A stretch of DNA of 64,000 nucleotides from Streptomyces sp. IMTB 2501 (GTDB taxonomy: Bacteria; Actinomycetota; Actinomycetes; Streptomycetales; Streptomycetaceae): contig NZ_MQUS01000001.1 in assembly GCF_001953885.1 (NCBI RefSeq), positions 558,001-622,000 of the forward strand. Reading direction: 5' to 3'. Shown one piece after another: positions 36,096 to 44,780 of this stretch (its first letter is position 1; each line of letters begins with the position of its first letter). Under the pieces are notes generated by a model. The model had not been told where the DNA came from and did not search any database. It saw only the letters and a list, made by a program, of their open reading frames with translations. The position numbers and the translations under genes are program-made.

Positions 36096-36105
36096 GCGTT
36101 TTCAG
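36089..36105 (+). repeat. Left terminal inverted repeat of the IS5-like element
   Basis: TCACTGAGCGTTTTCAG matches the reverse complement of 39207-39223 at 14 of 17 positions. It overlaps the stop codon of the preceding SDR gene. Confidence 0.6.
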
Positions 36106-36149
36106 CATGGCCACTGATCGGGTGAGCTGGTGGTGTGCGCAACGCACGA

Positions 36150-36205
36150 GGCTCCCGTGCCGTTGGGGGAGGTGTGGGAAGTCTCAACCCACAGGCACGG
36201 GAGCC
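36150..36205 (+). promoter_or_regulatory. Hairpin that can mask the transposase ribosome site
   Basis: GGCTCCCGTGCC (36150-36161) pairs perfectly with GGCACGGGAGCC (36194-36205). The right arm contains GGGAG, the only Shine-Dalgarno-like sequence before the TTG start at 36209. In an IS this would keep read-through transcripts from being translated. Confidence 0.6.
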
Positions 36206-36208
36206 GCG

Positions 36209-37001
36209 TTGGTTCCGTCTTCTGCCGCACTGGACCTCCCGCATGCCCTTGTTGAGTGGGTCACGATGCTGATCGTCACCCGCGAGGGTGACCGGCGATG
36301 CAAGCTCCGCCCCTCCCAGCGGGCCCTGGTCGGCCTTGGTGTACCTGCGTCGGCACGACACGCTCGCGCAGATCGCCGCCGCCTCCGGTATCTCCCTCGG
36401 TACCGCACATGCCTACGCGGCCGCGGTGGTCGGCCTGCTGGCCGACCGTGCTCCGTGTCCGCTGCGCGCGCTGCGCGAAACCGACCCCGACTACGTGCTG
36501 CTGGACGGCACCCTCGCGGAGTGCGACCGGGTCGGCGACGGACGGGCGGACTACTCCCACTGTGAGGATGGTGGCTGTGTCGTTCCGGCCACGGCTTGAC
36601 TCAAACATCGTCGGCACGGAGTGAACGTGCAGGTGGTGACCGACCCCGCTGGACGGCTGCTGTGGATCTCGCCCGTCCTACCGGGCCGTGCACACGACCT
36701 GACGGCCGCCCGCGCCCACCGGATCATCCTGATCTGCGAACGGCAGGGCGTCCCGGTGCTAGTCGATTGCGCCTGCATGGGGGCCGGCTCGTGGATGACT
36801 ACACCCCCCAGACGCCCGCGGGGCCGCGAGCTCACACCGACCCGGCAAACCGTCAACCGCGCACTGTCCGCCGCACGGGCACCGGTCGAGCGCGGCGTCG
36901 CCCGCTTGAAGACATGGCGAATCTTCCGCCGCTCCCGCTGCAGTCCGAATCGCATGTCGTCAATGGCCATGGCCGTCCTGACCTTGGAGAGGCAACGCTG
37001 A
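36209..37001 (+). pseudogene. IS5-like (DDE_Tnp_4 type) transposase, degenerate
   Basis: Successive frames give LVPSSAALDLPHALVEWVTM and KLRPSQRALV, then VYLRRHDTLAQIAA with an HTH (GISLGTAHAYAAAVVGLLAD), LLDGTLAECDRVGDGRADYS (first catalytic Asp), NVQVVTDPAGRLLWISPVLP, GRAHDLTAARAHRI and RAPVERGVARLKTWRIFRRS. Two lesions are visible: an extra base at ~36331-36333 shifts the frame, and a 42-base insertion at 36561-36602 adds an in-frame TGA between DYSH and KHRRHG. The residue after VPVL is also unusual (VDCACMGAG where family members have DRAYMGAG). The normal right end does not follow the stop; the sequence runs directly into the Abi-like gene. Confidence 0.85.
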
Positions 37002-37983
37002 CGTTGCTGTTTGGTATGCCTCAGCCATGGCGTGGAAGGAACGCTTCGGTGCCAGGCTGCCGTCGGGCATGACCTTGCACACTCCGTAGGAGGCCATGTC
37101 GAGGTCGAAGCGCGGATCCTCGTGGTGCGGATATGTGTAGCCGGCGAAGGTGAACCAGAAGGCGGTGTCCACGCCTTCCTCGTTGAAGACGTCCAGTTGC
37201 TGGCGCAGGTAGCGGGCCTGTTCGTCTTCATCGCGGATGTAGTCGCCGTCGAGGCGGGGCGGGTCCGCATCGTGGTCGACGACGGCCCACCAGCCGATGC
37301 CTCCGCGGGCGGCTGCGCCTCGGTAGGTGCAGCTGCCGAATTCGGTTCGCCGCGAGCGGCTTGCCGTGCCGGAGATACTCGCGCAGGCCCTGACGGAAGG
37401 CGTCACTGGCATCGCCGTAGGCGTCGGCACTGACGATGTCGAAGGGCGCCCAGTCGATCTGCTCCCACGTTCCGGAGGCGTAGGTGATCTTGCCGCGAAA
37501 CCGTGAGCGGACCGTTGCCGCGATGTCGGACAGCAAGGAGTTCAGCCGGGCAGGAACCTCGGCGAGGGCGGCCAGTGTTGTCTCGTCGGGAGCGCCGCTG
37601 ATCAGGGCTTCGATTCTGGCGATGCTGTCGTCTCCGGGGAGGATACCGGCAGCGAACAGGCTCAACTCGCAGCCGGCGACGAAGACGTTCGCTCCCACCT
37701 CTTCAGCGCGATCGGCGCAGTCGGCGAAGTAGGGCAGCAGCTCCTCGGCGGACAGTTCGCAAGGGAACGGGGAGAACCAGACCTCCAGCCCGGCGTCGGC
37801 GGCGTGCCGGGCCGCGAGGGCCAGTCGCCCTGGGTCGCCACCGGTGATCCGTACGGCGTCGCAGTGCAGGTTGTCCGCGATCATGCGGATCTCGTGTTGT
37901 ACCGCGTCGGCGTCGAAGACGGGCCGCGAACTCTTTCCGCCCGGAGTGAAGCCGGTGTCGTAGGTGATGCCTCTGGCTCGCAT
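36960..37983 (-). pseudogene. Gene of the actinobacterial 'abortive phage infection protein' family, frameshifted
   Basis: ATG 37983 (MRARGITYDTGFTPGGKSSR, with CAGGAG ahead) begins a TIM-barrel, glycosidase-like protein: IRMIADNLHCDAVRITGGDP, GLEVWFSPFPCELSAEELLP, FDIVSADAYGD and LRHGKPLA. One extra base near 37346-37350 shifts the frame. The family continues as TEFGSCTYRGAAARGGIGWW, LDGDYIRDEDEQARYLRQQL, VDTAFWFTFAGYTYPHHEDP and SFHAMAEAYQ. The last ~15 codons are the reverse strand of the transposase end, so the natural C-terminus has been replaced at about 37003-37010. The family name is from annotation I remember; an antiviral role is not shown for it. Confidence 0.72.
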
Positions 37984-38367
37984 GGATGCTCCTGACAATC
38001 GATCGACAACTGTTGCTGCGTCTCAAGGGCGCCGACGCGGGTCGGTTCGGCGGGCGGATCGCATGGACGGCTCAGGGCGCGTCAGTGGGCAGCTCGACGG
38101 CAGTCTCGGCCACGCTGTCACCTCGCTCCTCTCCCTGGGAGATCGCCGCACACCCGTGCTCGGCCATCGGAGCCGAACGTTAGGTACAAGTCGAAAAGCC
38201 GGTCAACGGCGATCTCCTCTGGACCGTACTGTTTGTGCTGGTCAGCCATGCAGCCGGCGATTGCAATGACAGTGAGGGTCAATGCATGGCGAGCGAGGGG
38301 ATGTTGCAACGATCGGCGACCAGTGCACACTGTGGCCGAGACGCCCCAATCAGAGGAACCGAACCCG
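37984..38367. other. Divergent promoter region between the Abi-like gene and the regulator
   Basis: About 380 bases. Near the Abi side is GACAATCGATCGACAACTGTTG. Near the regulator side, GATTGCAA (38262) and TTGCAACGATCG (38305) form an imperfect dyad about 45 bases apart. The base composition is less GC-rich than the flanking genes, as expected of promoter DNA. No RNA gene is recognised. Confidence 0.45.
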
Positions 38368-39117
38368 ATGCCAGGACGCAGGCTCACCAGAGCCGACCGG
38401 CAGCAGATTGCCGCCGGGTTGGCACGGCGCCTGAATTACGCCGACATCGCCAGGAGCCTGGACCGTCCCACGTCGACGGTGAGCCGCGAGGTCGCGCGCA
38501 ACGGCGGACCCGCCCGCTACCACGCGGAACTGGCACAGCTCGCGACCATCCACCGAGCCCGGCGCAGGCCGCAGCCGCCCGCGTCGGTGCAGCGGACCAT
38601 CGAGCAACTCGGCCCCGCCCCCGACGCAACGGCTGCGTTCGTCACCGACCTCACCGCGGCCTTCGTCGAAACCGGCCTCCCGCGCACCGCCGCTCGCGTG
38701 ATGGCCTGCCTGTTCGTCTCCGAGACCGGCAGCCGTACCGCCATCGATATGGCGCAGCACCTGCACGTCAGTGCCGCGACCGTCTCGCAGGCGGTCCACC
38801 TGCTGGAACGGCAGGATCTAATCCGTCGCGGCCGAGACGAACGGAGCCGCCGCCACCGGTATTTCCTCGACGACAACGCGGGCTTGCGGACCGTCGTGGC
38901 CAGCGCCGCCGCCAACCAGCGGCTCGCCGCCACCGCGCTGCGCGGTGCCGAAGTCCTCGGAGCCCGGACCGCTGCCGGAGCCCGGCTGGCCCTGGCAGGC
39001 CGATTTCTCGAACGCCTCGGCGACGACCTCATCCGCTCCGCTGAAAAGCACTGGCGAGACATGGTTGGTGACGGGGTCGAGGAACACACGCCGACCATCC
39101 ACACATCGACGGAGTAG
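38368..39117 (+). CDS. Regulator with IS30-like HTH and MarR/GbsR-type winged helix
   Basis: 249 residues from ATG 38368. The N-terminus RRLTRADRQQIAAGLARRLN plus YADIARSLDRPTSTVSREVA resembles the helix-turn-helix of IS30 transposases. From ~95 a MarR/GbsR-like winged helix follows: GLPRTAARVMACLFVSETGS, MAQHLHVSAATVSQAVHLLE and LIRRGRDERSRRHRYFL. The C-terminal ~75 residues look helical and may bind a ligand. It is divergent from the Abi-like gene, so it likely represses it and itself. Confidence 0.82.
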   Translation: MPGRRLTRADRQQIAAGLARRLNYADIARSLDRPTSTVSREVARNGGPARYHAELAQLATIHRARRRPQPPASVQRTIEQLGPAPDATAAFVTDLTAAFVETGLPRTAARVMACLFVSETGSRTAIDMAQHLHVSAATVSQAVHLLERQDLIRRGRDERSRRHRYFLDDNAGLRTVVASAAANQRLAATALRGAEVLGARTAAGARLALAGRFLERLGDDLIRSAEKHWRDMVGDGVEEHTPTIHTSTE

Positions 39118-39149
39118 TGGGCGACCTCACTTGACCAGGCGATGACCGG

Positions 39150-39223
39150 GCAGCCGAGATGCCCAGGGCTTATGACCGCAGCCATCCTCACCCTGGAGGG
39201 TCAACGCTGAAAAGGCTTACTGA
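39150..39223 (+). mobile_element. Right-end fragment of an IS5-like element
   Basis: 39172-39210 encodes MTAAILTLEGQR followed by a stop, the conserved last residues of the same transposase type as at 36209-37001 (there MAVLTLERQR). The bases after it, CTGAAAAGGCTTACTGA (39207-39223), are the right inverted repeat. Nothing else of the element is present here. Confidence 0.68.
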
Positions 39224-39252
39224 CCCCGGTCCCGTCCCGGTGCGCCGGCCGG

Positions 39253-40704
39253 TCAGGCGGGCCGCACGATCCGGTGGATCGCCGACTCCCCGGCGCCGTA
39301 GATCGACTCCTCGCGGATCGACGACCCCGGACCCGGCGCGTGCACCATCATGCCGCCGCCGACGTGGAGCCCCACATGCCGGTCGTCGTCGAAGAAGAGG
39401 ACGAGATCACCGGGTTCGATGCCGGCCAGGGTGACCGGGGCACCGGCGAGCGCCTGCTGGTGCGCGGCCCGTGGCAGGGTGACCCCCGCGGCCTTCCAGG
39501 CGGCCTGCGTCAGGCTGGAGCAGTCGTACGAGTCCGGCCCGGTCGCACCCCACACGCATGGCTTGCCGATCTGCGCCCGGGCGAACGCGACGGCCTTGGC
39601 GACACGAACAGCCTCCGGCGAGTCGGTGACCGGGGCCAGGGGGCCGGTGTCGGTCACAGAGGCCGTAGGGGCTGCGGTGGTGGGGACCGAGGCGCTGGTG
39701 ACAGATGCCATGGGGGCGGACCAGGCGTCCGCGGTCACCGTCCCGGCGGGTGCCTCCCACTGTGGCTGCTCCCACTGACCGGTCCCGAAGTCCGAGGGGA
39801 ACCGCGTGGTCGTGGGCGGTATCGCTGTGACCGGCGCAAGCGCCACGTCCGTGACCAGCGCGGGTGCTGAGGCCGTGTCGGGTGCCAGTGGCACGGCTGT
39901 GTCGGGCGCGGGTGGTACAGCGGTAGCAGGTGCGGGCTGAACAGCCGCGGCATACGTGACGAGCTGGGCGGCGTACCGGGAGATCACGTCGCTGGCGGCG
40001 GCGAGCTTGCGCTGGTTGTTCGCCTTGGACACGGCGGGGGAGGGGCGGCTCGGGGCGGTGGTGCCGGGAAGGGCCCTGGCTTCCTGGACCGGAGCGCCCG
40101 GGGCGGCCGACAACGCGGGCAGCGGGAGGACGGCCGTCTCGACGGCGACGAGGCGGTTCTCGCCCAACTCCGCTCCACCGCTGGGAAGTTCGGGACGGTG
40201 AGAGGCCGGTAGCGCCACACGCCCGCTCTCCCGCGCGGCCAGAGCCAGACTCGCCGGGTCCGTCGCCCGGCCGGCCGTCAGCTCGGCCACCACGCGGTCG
40301 ACGGCGCGCTCCAGGGCCTCGGGCCGCCGGCCCGAAGGGCCCGGCCCCAGGGCGTCGCGCGTGCCGTCCGGAAGGCCTCCGCCCATCCGTCTCCGGGAAC
40401 GCCCCGGTGCCGCCGGGCGGTCGGGGAGCCGGTCGGCGGGCAGGACGGCGGGGACGGTCGGGCCGAGCTTGGCGCGCGCCATGTCGAACCACTGCCGGGT
40501 GACCTCGTCCAGGGCGGGATCCGACCGCCGGCCCGAGCGATCGGCCGGCGCGACTTCGCGCGAGCGCGACACCGACGCCATGGCCCGGGTCGCGTTGTAG
40601 TTCCCGGTCGCGTTCTCGGCCTGGTCGTAGAGGGAGTTGATCCGTTGCCGAACCTCGTCCCGCTGAGCGACCTCGTCGCGGCTCTCCGGCGCCATGGAAG
40701 ACAT
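39253..40704 (-). CDS. NlpC/P60 (C40) cell-wall peptidase with long variable linker
   Basis: 483 residues from ATG with AAGGAAGGAG ahead. The C-terminal ~120 residues are a complete NlpC/P60 domain: AQIGKPCVWGATGPDSYDCS (catalytic Cys in DCSSLTQ), RHVGLHVGGGMMVHAP (catalytic His). The N-terminal ~100 residues contain RINSLYDQAENATGNYNATR, a coiled-coil-like start seen in secreted endopeptidases, then ~250 residues of P/A/T/V-rich linker with TAVPPAPDTAVPLAPDTA repeats. No classical signal peptide is visible, so the export route is unclear. It should cleave peptidoglycan stem peptides. Confidence 0.88.
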   Translation of the reverse strand: MSSMAPESRDEVAQRDEVRQRINSLYDQAENATGNYNATRAMASVSRSREVAPADRSGRRSDPALDEVTRQWFDMARAKLGPTVPAVLPADRLPDRPAAPGRSRRRMGGGLPDGTRDALGPGPSGRRPEALERAVDRVVAELTAGRATDPASLALAARESGRVALPASHRPELPSGGAELGENRLVAVETAVLPLPALSAAPGAPVQEARALPGTTAPSRPSPAVSKANNQRKLAAASDVISRYAAQLVTYAAAVQPAPATAVPPAPDTAVPLAPDTASAPALVTDVALAPVTAIPPTTTRFPSDFGTGQWEQPQWEAPAGTVTADAWSAPMASVTSASVPTTAAPTASVTDTGPLAPVTDSPEAVRVAKAVAFARAQIGKPCVWGATGPDSYDCSSLTQAAWKAAGVTLPRAAHQQALAGAPVTLAGIEPGDLVLFFDDDRHVGLHVGGGMMVHAPGPGSSIREESIYGAGESAIHRIVRPA

Positions 40705-40999
40705 GCTCCTTCCTTGCCCCGCAGGGCAGTTGGGCCGTCACGTCCGGACTCCTCCGAGTACCGGGCGGCCTGGCGTCAACCTAGCCAACGTGTGTACCTC
40801 GTGTGAAGGTTGAGGCGTGGAATGTCCGATACGTAATTGTGATGTTCGCGTTGATGTTCGAGGGGGAAGGGGAGAAAACCGCGTTTCCCTGTGAGGTCCC
40901 GGTGAATTCGCGATTCTGTTGAACACATCGGTGCCGCCCTCCGTATGAAGCCGGGGAGCTCCATGCCCGACCGGCACACACGACACGCAGGGGACGACC

Positions 41000-42988
41000 T
41001 TGGTACGCAACAGGCGCAGACGCCCGACCGGCGCACGACGCGCGACCTTCGCAGCGGTGGCTCTGATGCTGGGCGGAGGTGGCCTCGTCGCCGCGAACGT
41101 CTACGCCTCGGCGACCGAGAACTGGGGTGACGGGTCCGGCACGAACGGAACCGGTCACGTCCTGTCCGCGGGCATGACCACGATCGACTGCCCCGACGTC
41201 GGCAGCCGGCTGACCGCCGTACCCGACGCGGCTCGTCCCGACGTCGACCGCGAACTCGCCCTGCTGGACCGGCAGACGGCGGCGGCCTACCAGCAGGTCC
41301 AGCGGGCGGGGCAGCCCGCCGGCCAGGACTCCGGCTCCGTCGACGACACGATCATGAACCCGCTGAAGGAGAAGCGGGCCGCGGTCATCGGGCGGATATC
41401 CGACGCCCTCGACCGGGCCGGGCAGCCCCCGCAGGGCCTGGACAACCTGGCCGCCTGCACGTTGCACCCCGGCGCCGACGGCACGGACAACAGCGGCCAG
41501 GCCACCCCCTCCAGTGCTCCCGCCGCCACCGCGACCCAGGGCGCCCAGCAGAACGGCGCAGGCCAGGGCGGCAACGGACCCGTGGTCTCCGACTACGCGG
41601 ACATCACCTCCGTACAGCCCGACGCGTCGAACCCGCCCCAGCAGGCCGACGCCTCGCGCGGCAGCTTCTCCTCCGACTGCGGTGTCAACGCGAACGGCTT
41701 GTTCAACTCGGACAACGTCATCGTCGCCCCCGGCGTCTCCAACGGCGCCCACCACTTCCACGACTATGTCGGCAACCAGGGCAACAACGCCTTCGCCAGC
41801 GACGACGACCTGGCGAACGCCCGGACGAGCTGTGCCGACCAGGGCGACAAGTCCTCGTACTACTGGCCGGTGCTGCGCCTGCAGAACGGAACCCAGGAGC
41901 GGGACGCCGGATCCCCGGGCGGCGGCACGGAGGGCAACGCGGGCCGGATCGTCACCCCCAAGCAGGTCACGCTGACGTTCGAGGGCAACCCGCGCGGCAA
42001 GGTCACCGCCATGCCGCGCCTGCTGCGCATCATCACCGGCGACGCCAAGGCCTTCGTCAACGGCCCCGGCAACGCCAACGCCTCCTGGAGCTGCACCGGT
42101 TACGAGGACCGGCAGCTGAAGGACAAGTACCCGCTGTGCCCGCAGGGCAGCGACGTGGTGCGCACCTTCCGGTTCCAGAGCTGCTGGGACGGCCGCAACA
42201 TCGACAGCGCCAACCACCGTACACACGTGGCCTTCACCGCCCCCGACGGCTCCTGCCCGGCGGGCTTCCAAGCCATTCCACAGCTGGTGCAGCGCCTCGT
42301 GTACGACGTCCGGGCGCCGAGCCTGCCGGACGGCGGCCGTACGGTCCCGCTGTTCGCGGTCGACTCCTTCCCCGAGCAACTGCACAAGCCCGTCACCGAC
42401 CACGGCGACTTCATCAACGTCTTCGACGAGAACCTGATGCGCGAGATGGTCGACTGCATCAACTCCGGCCGCACCTGCGGACCCGGTGGCGACGGCTCCG
42501 GTACGACGGCGACGCCCACGGCGAGTTCCGGCTCGGGCACGACGGCCGCTCCGGGAGACGGTAAGACGGTGCAGCCCGGCGGCACCGCCCCCTCCGCCTC
42601 GGCCCCGACGCCCTCGGCCTCCCTGCCCAGCGAGCAGCCGAGGACCGACGCGTCGACGACACCGGACCGCACCAGCAAGCAGGACCACGCTCCGCAGCAG
42701 GACCACACCGCGAAGTCCGACCACCCGCAGCACCGCGCCACCGAATCGGCACGGCCCACCCCCTCGCCCGCCCTCACCCGTTCGAGTCAGTCACCCGAGT
42801 CGGCCCAGTCCGCTCCCGCCCGGCCCACCGCCGGATACGTCCCGCCGGCTGCCGCGCAGCCCCAACCGCAGGGCACGCAGGGCGCGCTGGCGGAGACCGG
42901 TGCTCACCTGTGGCCCGCGGCCCTCGGTGTTCTGCTCGCCCTGTCGGGCGTGATCATGCTGCTCAGGGCCAGGCGACTCCGCTACTGA
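41000..42988 (+). CDS. DUF1996 secreted protein with C-terminal LAETG sorting signal
   Basis: 662 residues from a TTG start with GGGGA ahead. The N-terminal signal has RNRRRR then a hydrophobic core (VALMLGGGGLVAANVYASA). The DUF1996 domain spans about residues 225-490 (NVIVAPGVSNGAHHFHDYVG, SYYWPVLRLQNG, RTFRFQSCWDGRNIDSANHR, DHGDFINVFDENLMREMVDC). A ~130-residue S/T/P-rich stalk leads to LAETG near residue 631, a membrane span and RARRLRY. This is the class E sortase pattern of Streptomyces, so the protein should be anchored to the wall. The 295 bases upstream hold two GATGTTCG copies (40850, 40862) and no other feature. Confidence 0.9.
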   Translation: MVRNRRRRPTGARRATFAAVALMLGGGGLVAANVYASATENWGDGSGTNGTGHVLSAGMTTIDCPDVGSRLTAVPDAARPDVDRELALLDRQTAAAYQQVQRAGQPAGQDSGSVDDTIMNPLKEKRAAVIGRISDALDRAGQPPQGLDNLAACTLHPGADGTDNSGQATPSSAPAATATQGAQQNGAGQGGNGPVVSDYADITSVQPDASNPPQQADASRGSFSSDCGVNANGLFNSDNVIVAPGVSNGAHHFHDYVGNQGNNAFASDDDLANARTSCADQGDKSSYYWPVLRLQNGTQERDAGSPGGGTEGNAGRIVTPKQVTLTFEGNPRGKVTAMPRLLRIITGDAKAFVNGPGNANASWSCTGYEDRQLKDKYPLCPQGSDVVRTFRFQSCWDGRNIDSANHRTHVAFTAPDGSCPAGFQAIPQLVQRLVYDVRAPSLPDGGRTVPLFAVDSFPEQLHKPVTDHGDFINVFDENLMREMVDCINSGRTCGPGGDGSGTTATPTASSGSGTTAAPGDGKTVQPGGTAPSASAPTPSASLPSEQPRTDASTTPDRTSKQDHAPQQDHTAKSDHPQHRATESARPTPSPALTRSSQSPESAQSAPARPTAGYVPPAAAQPQPQGTQGALAETGAHLWPAALGVLLALSGVIMLLRARRLRY

Positions 42989-43104
42989 GCGGCCCTCAGG
43001 ACAACATCGGCGTCTGCTCGGCGAGTTCGTGGCGAGGGCGAGGGCGGTCTCCCCAACAGGTCGCCCGCGTCGGCGGTGACCGGCCCTGGCGCAGGAAGGA
43101 GCCG

Positions 43105-43284
43105 ATGGGCGCCCTGCTCAGGTTGCCGCCGGAACCCGTCGAGGACTTCGACAGCCCCGCCTCGGCGCCGGTCGCCGATCCCGCACACCCGCCGACCACT
43201 CTGCCCCGCACCGAACCCGCTGCTGAGGGCAGCCACGGCGCGGCACGCCATTTCCGGTGCGGGGCGCCCCCGTTCAGTCGGTGA
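43105..43284 (+). CDS. Small hypothetical protein, 59 residues
   Basis: MGALLRLPPEPVEDFDSPAS at the start, proline-rich in the middle, CGAPPFSR at the end. The ribosome site is strong (AGGAAGGAG, 4 bases before ATG). It overlaps the convergent GNAT gene by 11 bases. No homologous family is recognised; it could be a spurious ORF with a chance ribosome site. Confidence 0.45.
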   Translation: MGALLRLPPEPVEDFDSPASAPVADPAHPPTTLPRTEPAAEGSHGAARHFRCGAPPFSR

Positions 43285-44218
43285 CAAGTGCCCTGCAGTA
43301 CACCGTGGAGCTGCGCCGGACCGCCATGCCGAGCCGCTCGTACAGCGGGAGCGCGCCCGTGCCGGAGTGCGTCCACAGCGTGCAGACAGGCCTGCCTCGG
43401 CGGTGGAAGGCGCGGAACGCCTCCGACAGCAGCGTGCGGGCGATGCCTCGGTCGCGATGGTCACGCCGTACCGCGACCCGCTCCACGTACCCCTCGCCGT
43501 GATCCGGGACGTCGAGCGACAGCACGGCCCCGACCATCTGGTCGCCGGCGAAGGCCACCGGCGAAGCCGCGGGCAGGAACGTGGCGCGTTCGACGGCGTG
43601 CCGGGCCCATTCCGCGTATGTCTTCCGCCGTGGCTGCCACTCGTCGAACGCGTCCTCGGTGAGCCGGTACGCGGCCTGTTCGTCGCCGTGCCGGAACGGT
43701 CGTACGGTGATGCCCGCCGGCGGACGGGGGACGTCCGGTTCGTGCGGCAGCGCGATCTCCAGCAGCCACTCGGTGACCAGCCGGGAGTAGCCGCCTGCCC
43801 GCAGCAGCGCGATCGCGGCGTGATCGGCGTCGGAGACCGTCAGGGCGAGCCGGTCACTGCCCGCTCGCCGTGCCCGGGTCTCGGCCCAGTCGAGCAGCCC
43901 GCTGCCGAGCCCCAGCTCCCGGTGACCGGGGTGCACAAGAACCTTGGCCCGCCGTCCCTTCATCCAGCCGTAGGCGACCAGCCGGCCCGCGTCGTCGTGT
44001 ACGAGGAGCGTGTCGGACTCCGGTCGCGGACCAGGGAGGGACAGCTCGGCGGCGAGCTGGTCGGCGCCGGTCGTGGGGCAGCCGTGCAGCGCGCGTTCGT
44101 ACACGGCGACCAGATGGTGGATCGCGTCCACATCGGCGGTGGTCGCCGAGCGGCACCCGTAGCCGGCCGGCAGCCACTCCGGGCGAAGAGCGGAGACGCG
44201 TGCGTCCACGCTGGTCAC
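43274..44218 (-). CDS. Tandem-domain GNAT acetyltransferase
   Basis: 314 residues with two GNAT folds. The first has VLVHPGHRELGLGSGLLDWA (acetyl-CoA loop HRELGLG). The second has RVAVRRDHRDRGIARTLLSE (loop HRDRGIA) and ends GALPLYERLGMAVRRSSTVY. The layout resembles mycothiol synthase MshD, but mshD-specific context is lacking and many tandem GNATs of this kind have other substrates. Probably an antibiotic- or small-molecule-modifying enzyme; not assignable further. Confidence 0.85.
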   Translation of the reverse strand: MTSVDARVSALRPEWLPAGYGCRSATTADVDAIHHLVAVYERALHGCPTTGADQLAAELSLPGPRPESDTLLVHDDAGRLVAYGWMKGRRAKVLVHPGHRELGLGSGLLDWAETRARRAGSDRLALTVSDADHAAIALLRAGGYSRLVTEWLLEIALPHEPDVPRPPAGITVRPFRHGDEQAAYRLTEDAFDEWQPRRKTYAEWARHAVERATFLPAASPVAFAGDQMVGAVLSLDVPDHGEGYVERVAVRRDHRDRGIARTLLSEAFRAFHRRGRPVCTLWTHSGTGALPLYERLGMAVRRSSTVYCRALVTD

Positions 44219-44321
44219 GTAAGCCCCTCCCGTCCTTCCCTTGCACAGCGTCTACCCCGCCGCGCCCTCTGCCACGCCCGCTGTTTGCGAGGCGCCGCGG
44301 GCACACGGCAGGGTGCGGGGT

Positions 44322-44780
44322 GTGCCTACCTTGCTGATCGTCCATCACACCCCCTCGCCCAACTGCCAGGCGCTGTTCGAGGCCGTCGTCTCCGGCGCCA
44401 CCACACCGGAGATCGAGGGCGTCCGCGTCGTACGGCGCGCGGCCCTGTCCGCGACCGCCTCCGACGTCCTGGAAGCCGACGGCTATCTGCTCGGCACACC
44501 GGCGAACCTCGGCTACATGTCCGGCGCGCTGAAGCATTTCTTCGACCAGATCTACTACCCCTGCCTGGACGAGACCCGGGGCCGGCCGTTCGGCTACTAC
44601 GTCCACGGCGGGAACGACGTCACCGGTGCCGTCCGCGCCATCGAGGCCGTCACCACCGGCCTCGGCTGGCGGCGCGCCGCCGACGCGGTGACCGTCACCG
44701 GCGAGCCGGGCAAGGCCGGCACGGAGGCGTGCTGGGAGCTCGGGGCGACGGTCGCGGCGGGCCTGATGCCGGGCGCCTGA
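44322..44780 (+). CDS. Flavodoxin-like NAD(P)H-dependent reductase family protein
   Basis: 152 residues from GTG 44322. LLIVHHTPSPNCQALFEAVV forms the FMN phosphate-binding start. DGYLLGTPANLGYMSGALKH and FFDQIYYPC are characteristic of WrbA/flavodoxin-like folds, and YYVHGGNDVTGAVRAIEAV continues the fold. It should bind FMN and carry out two-electron reductions. The promoter lies in the ~100 bases shared with the divergent GNAT gene. Confidence 0.82.
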   Translation: MPTLLIVHHTPSPNCQALFEAVVSGATTPEIEGVRVVRRAALSATASDVLEADGYLLGTPANLGYMSGALKHFFDQIYYPCLDETRGRPFGYYVHGGNDVTGAVRAIEAVTTGLGWRRAADAVTVTGEPGKAGTEACWELGATVAAGLMPGA

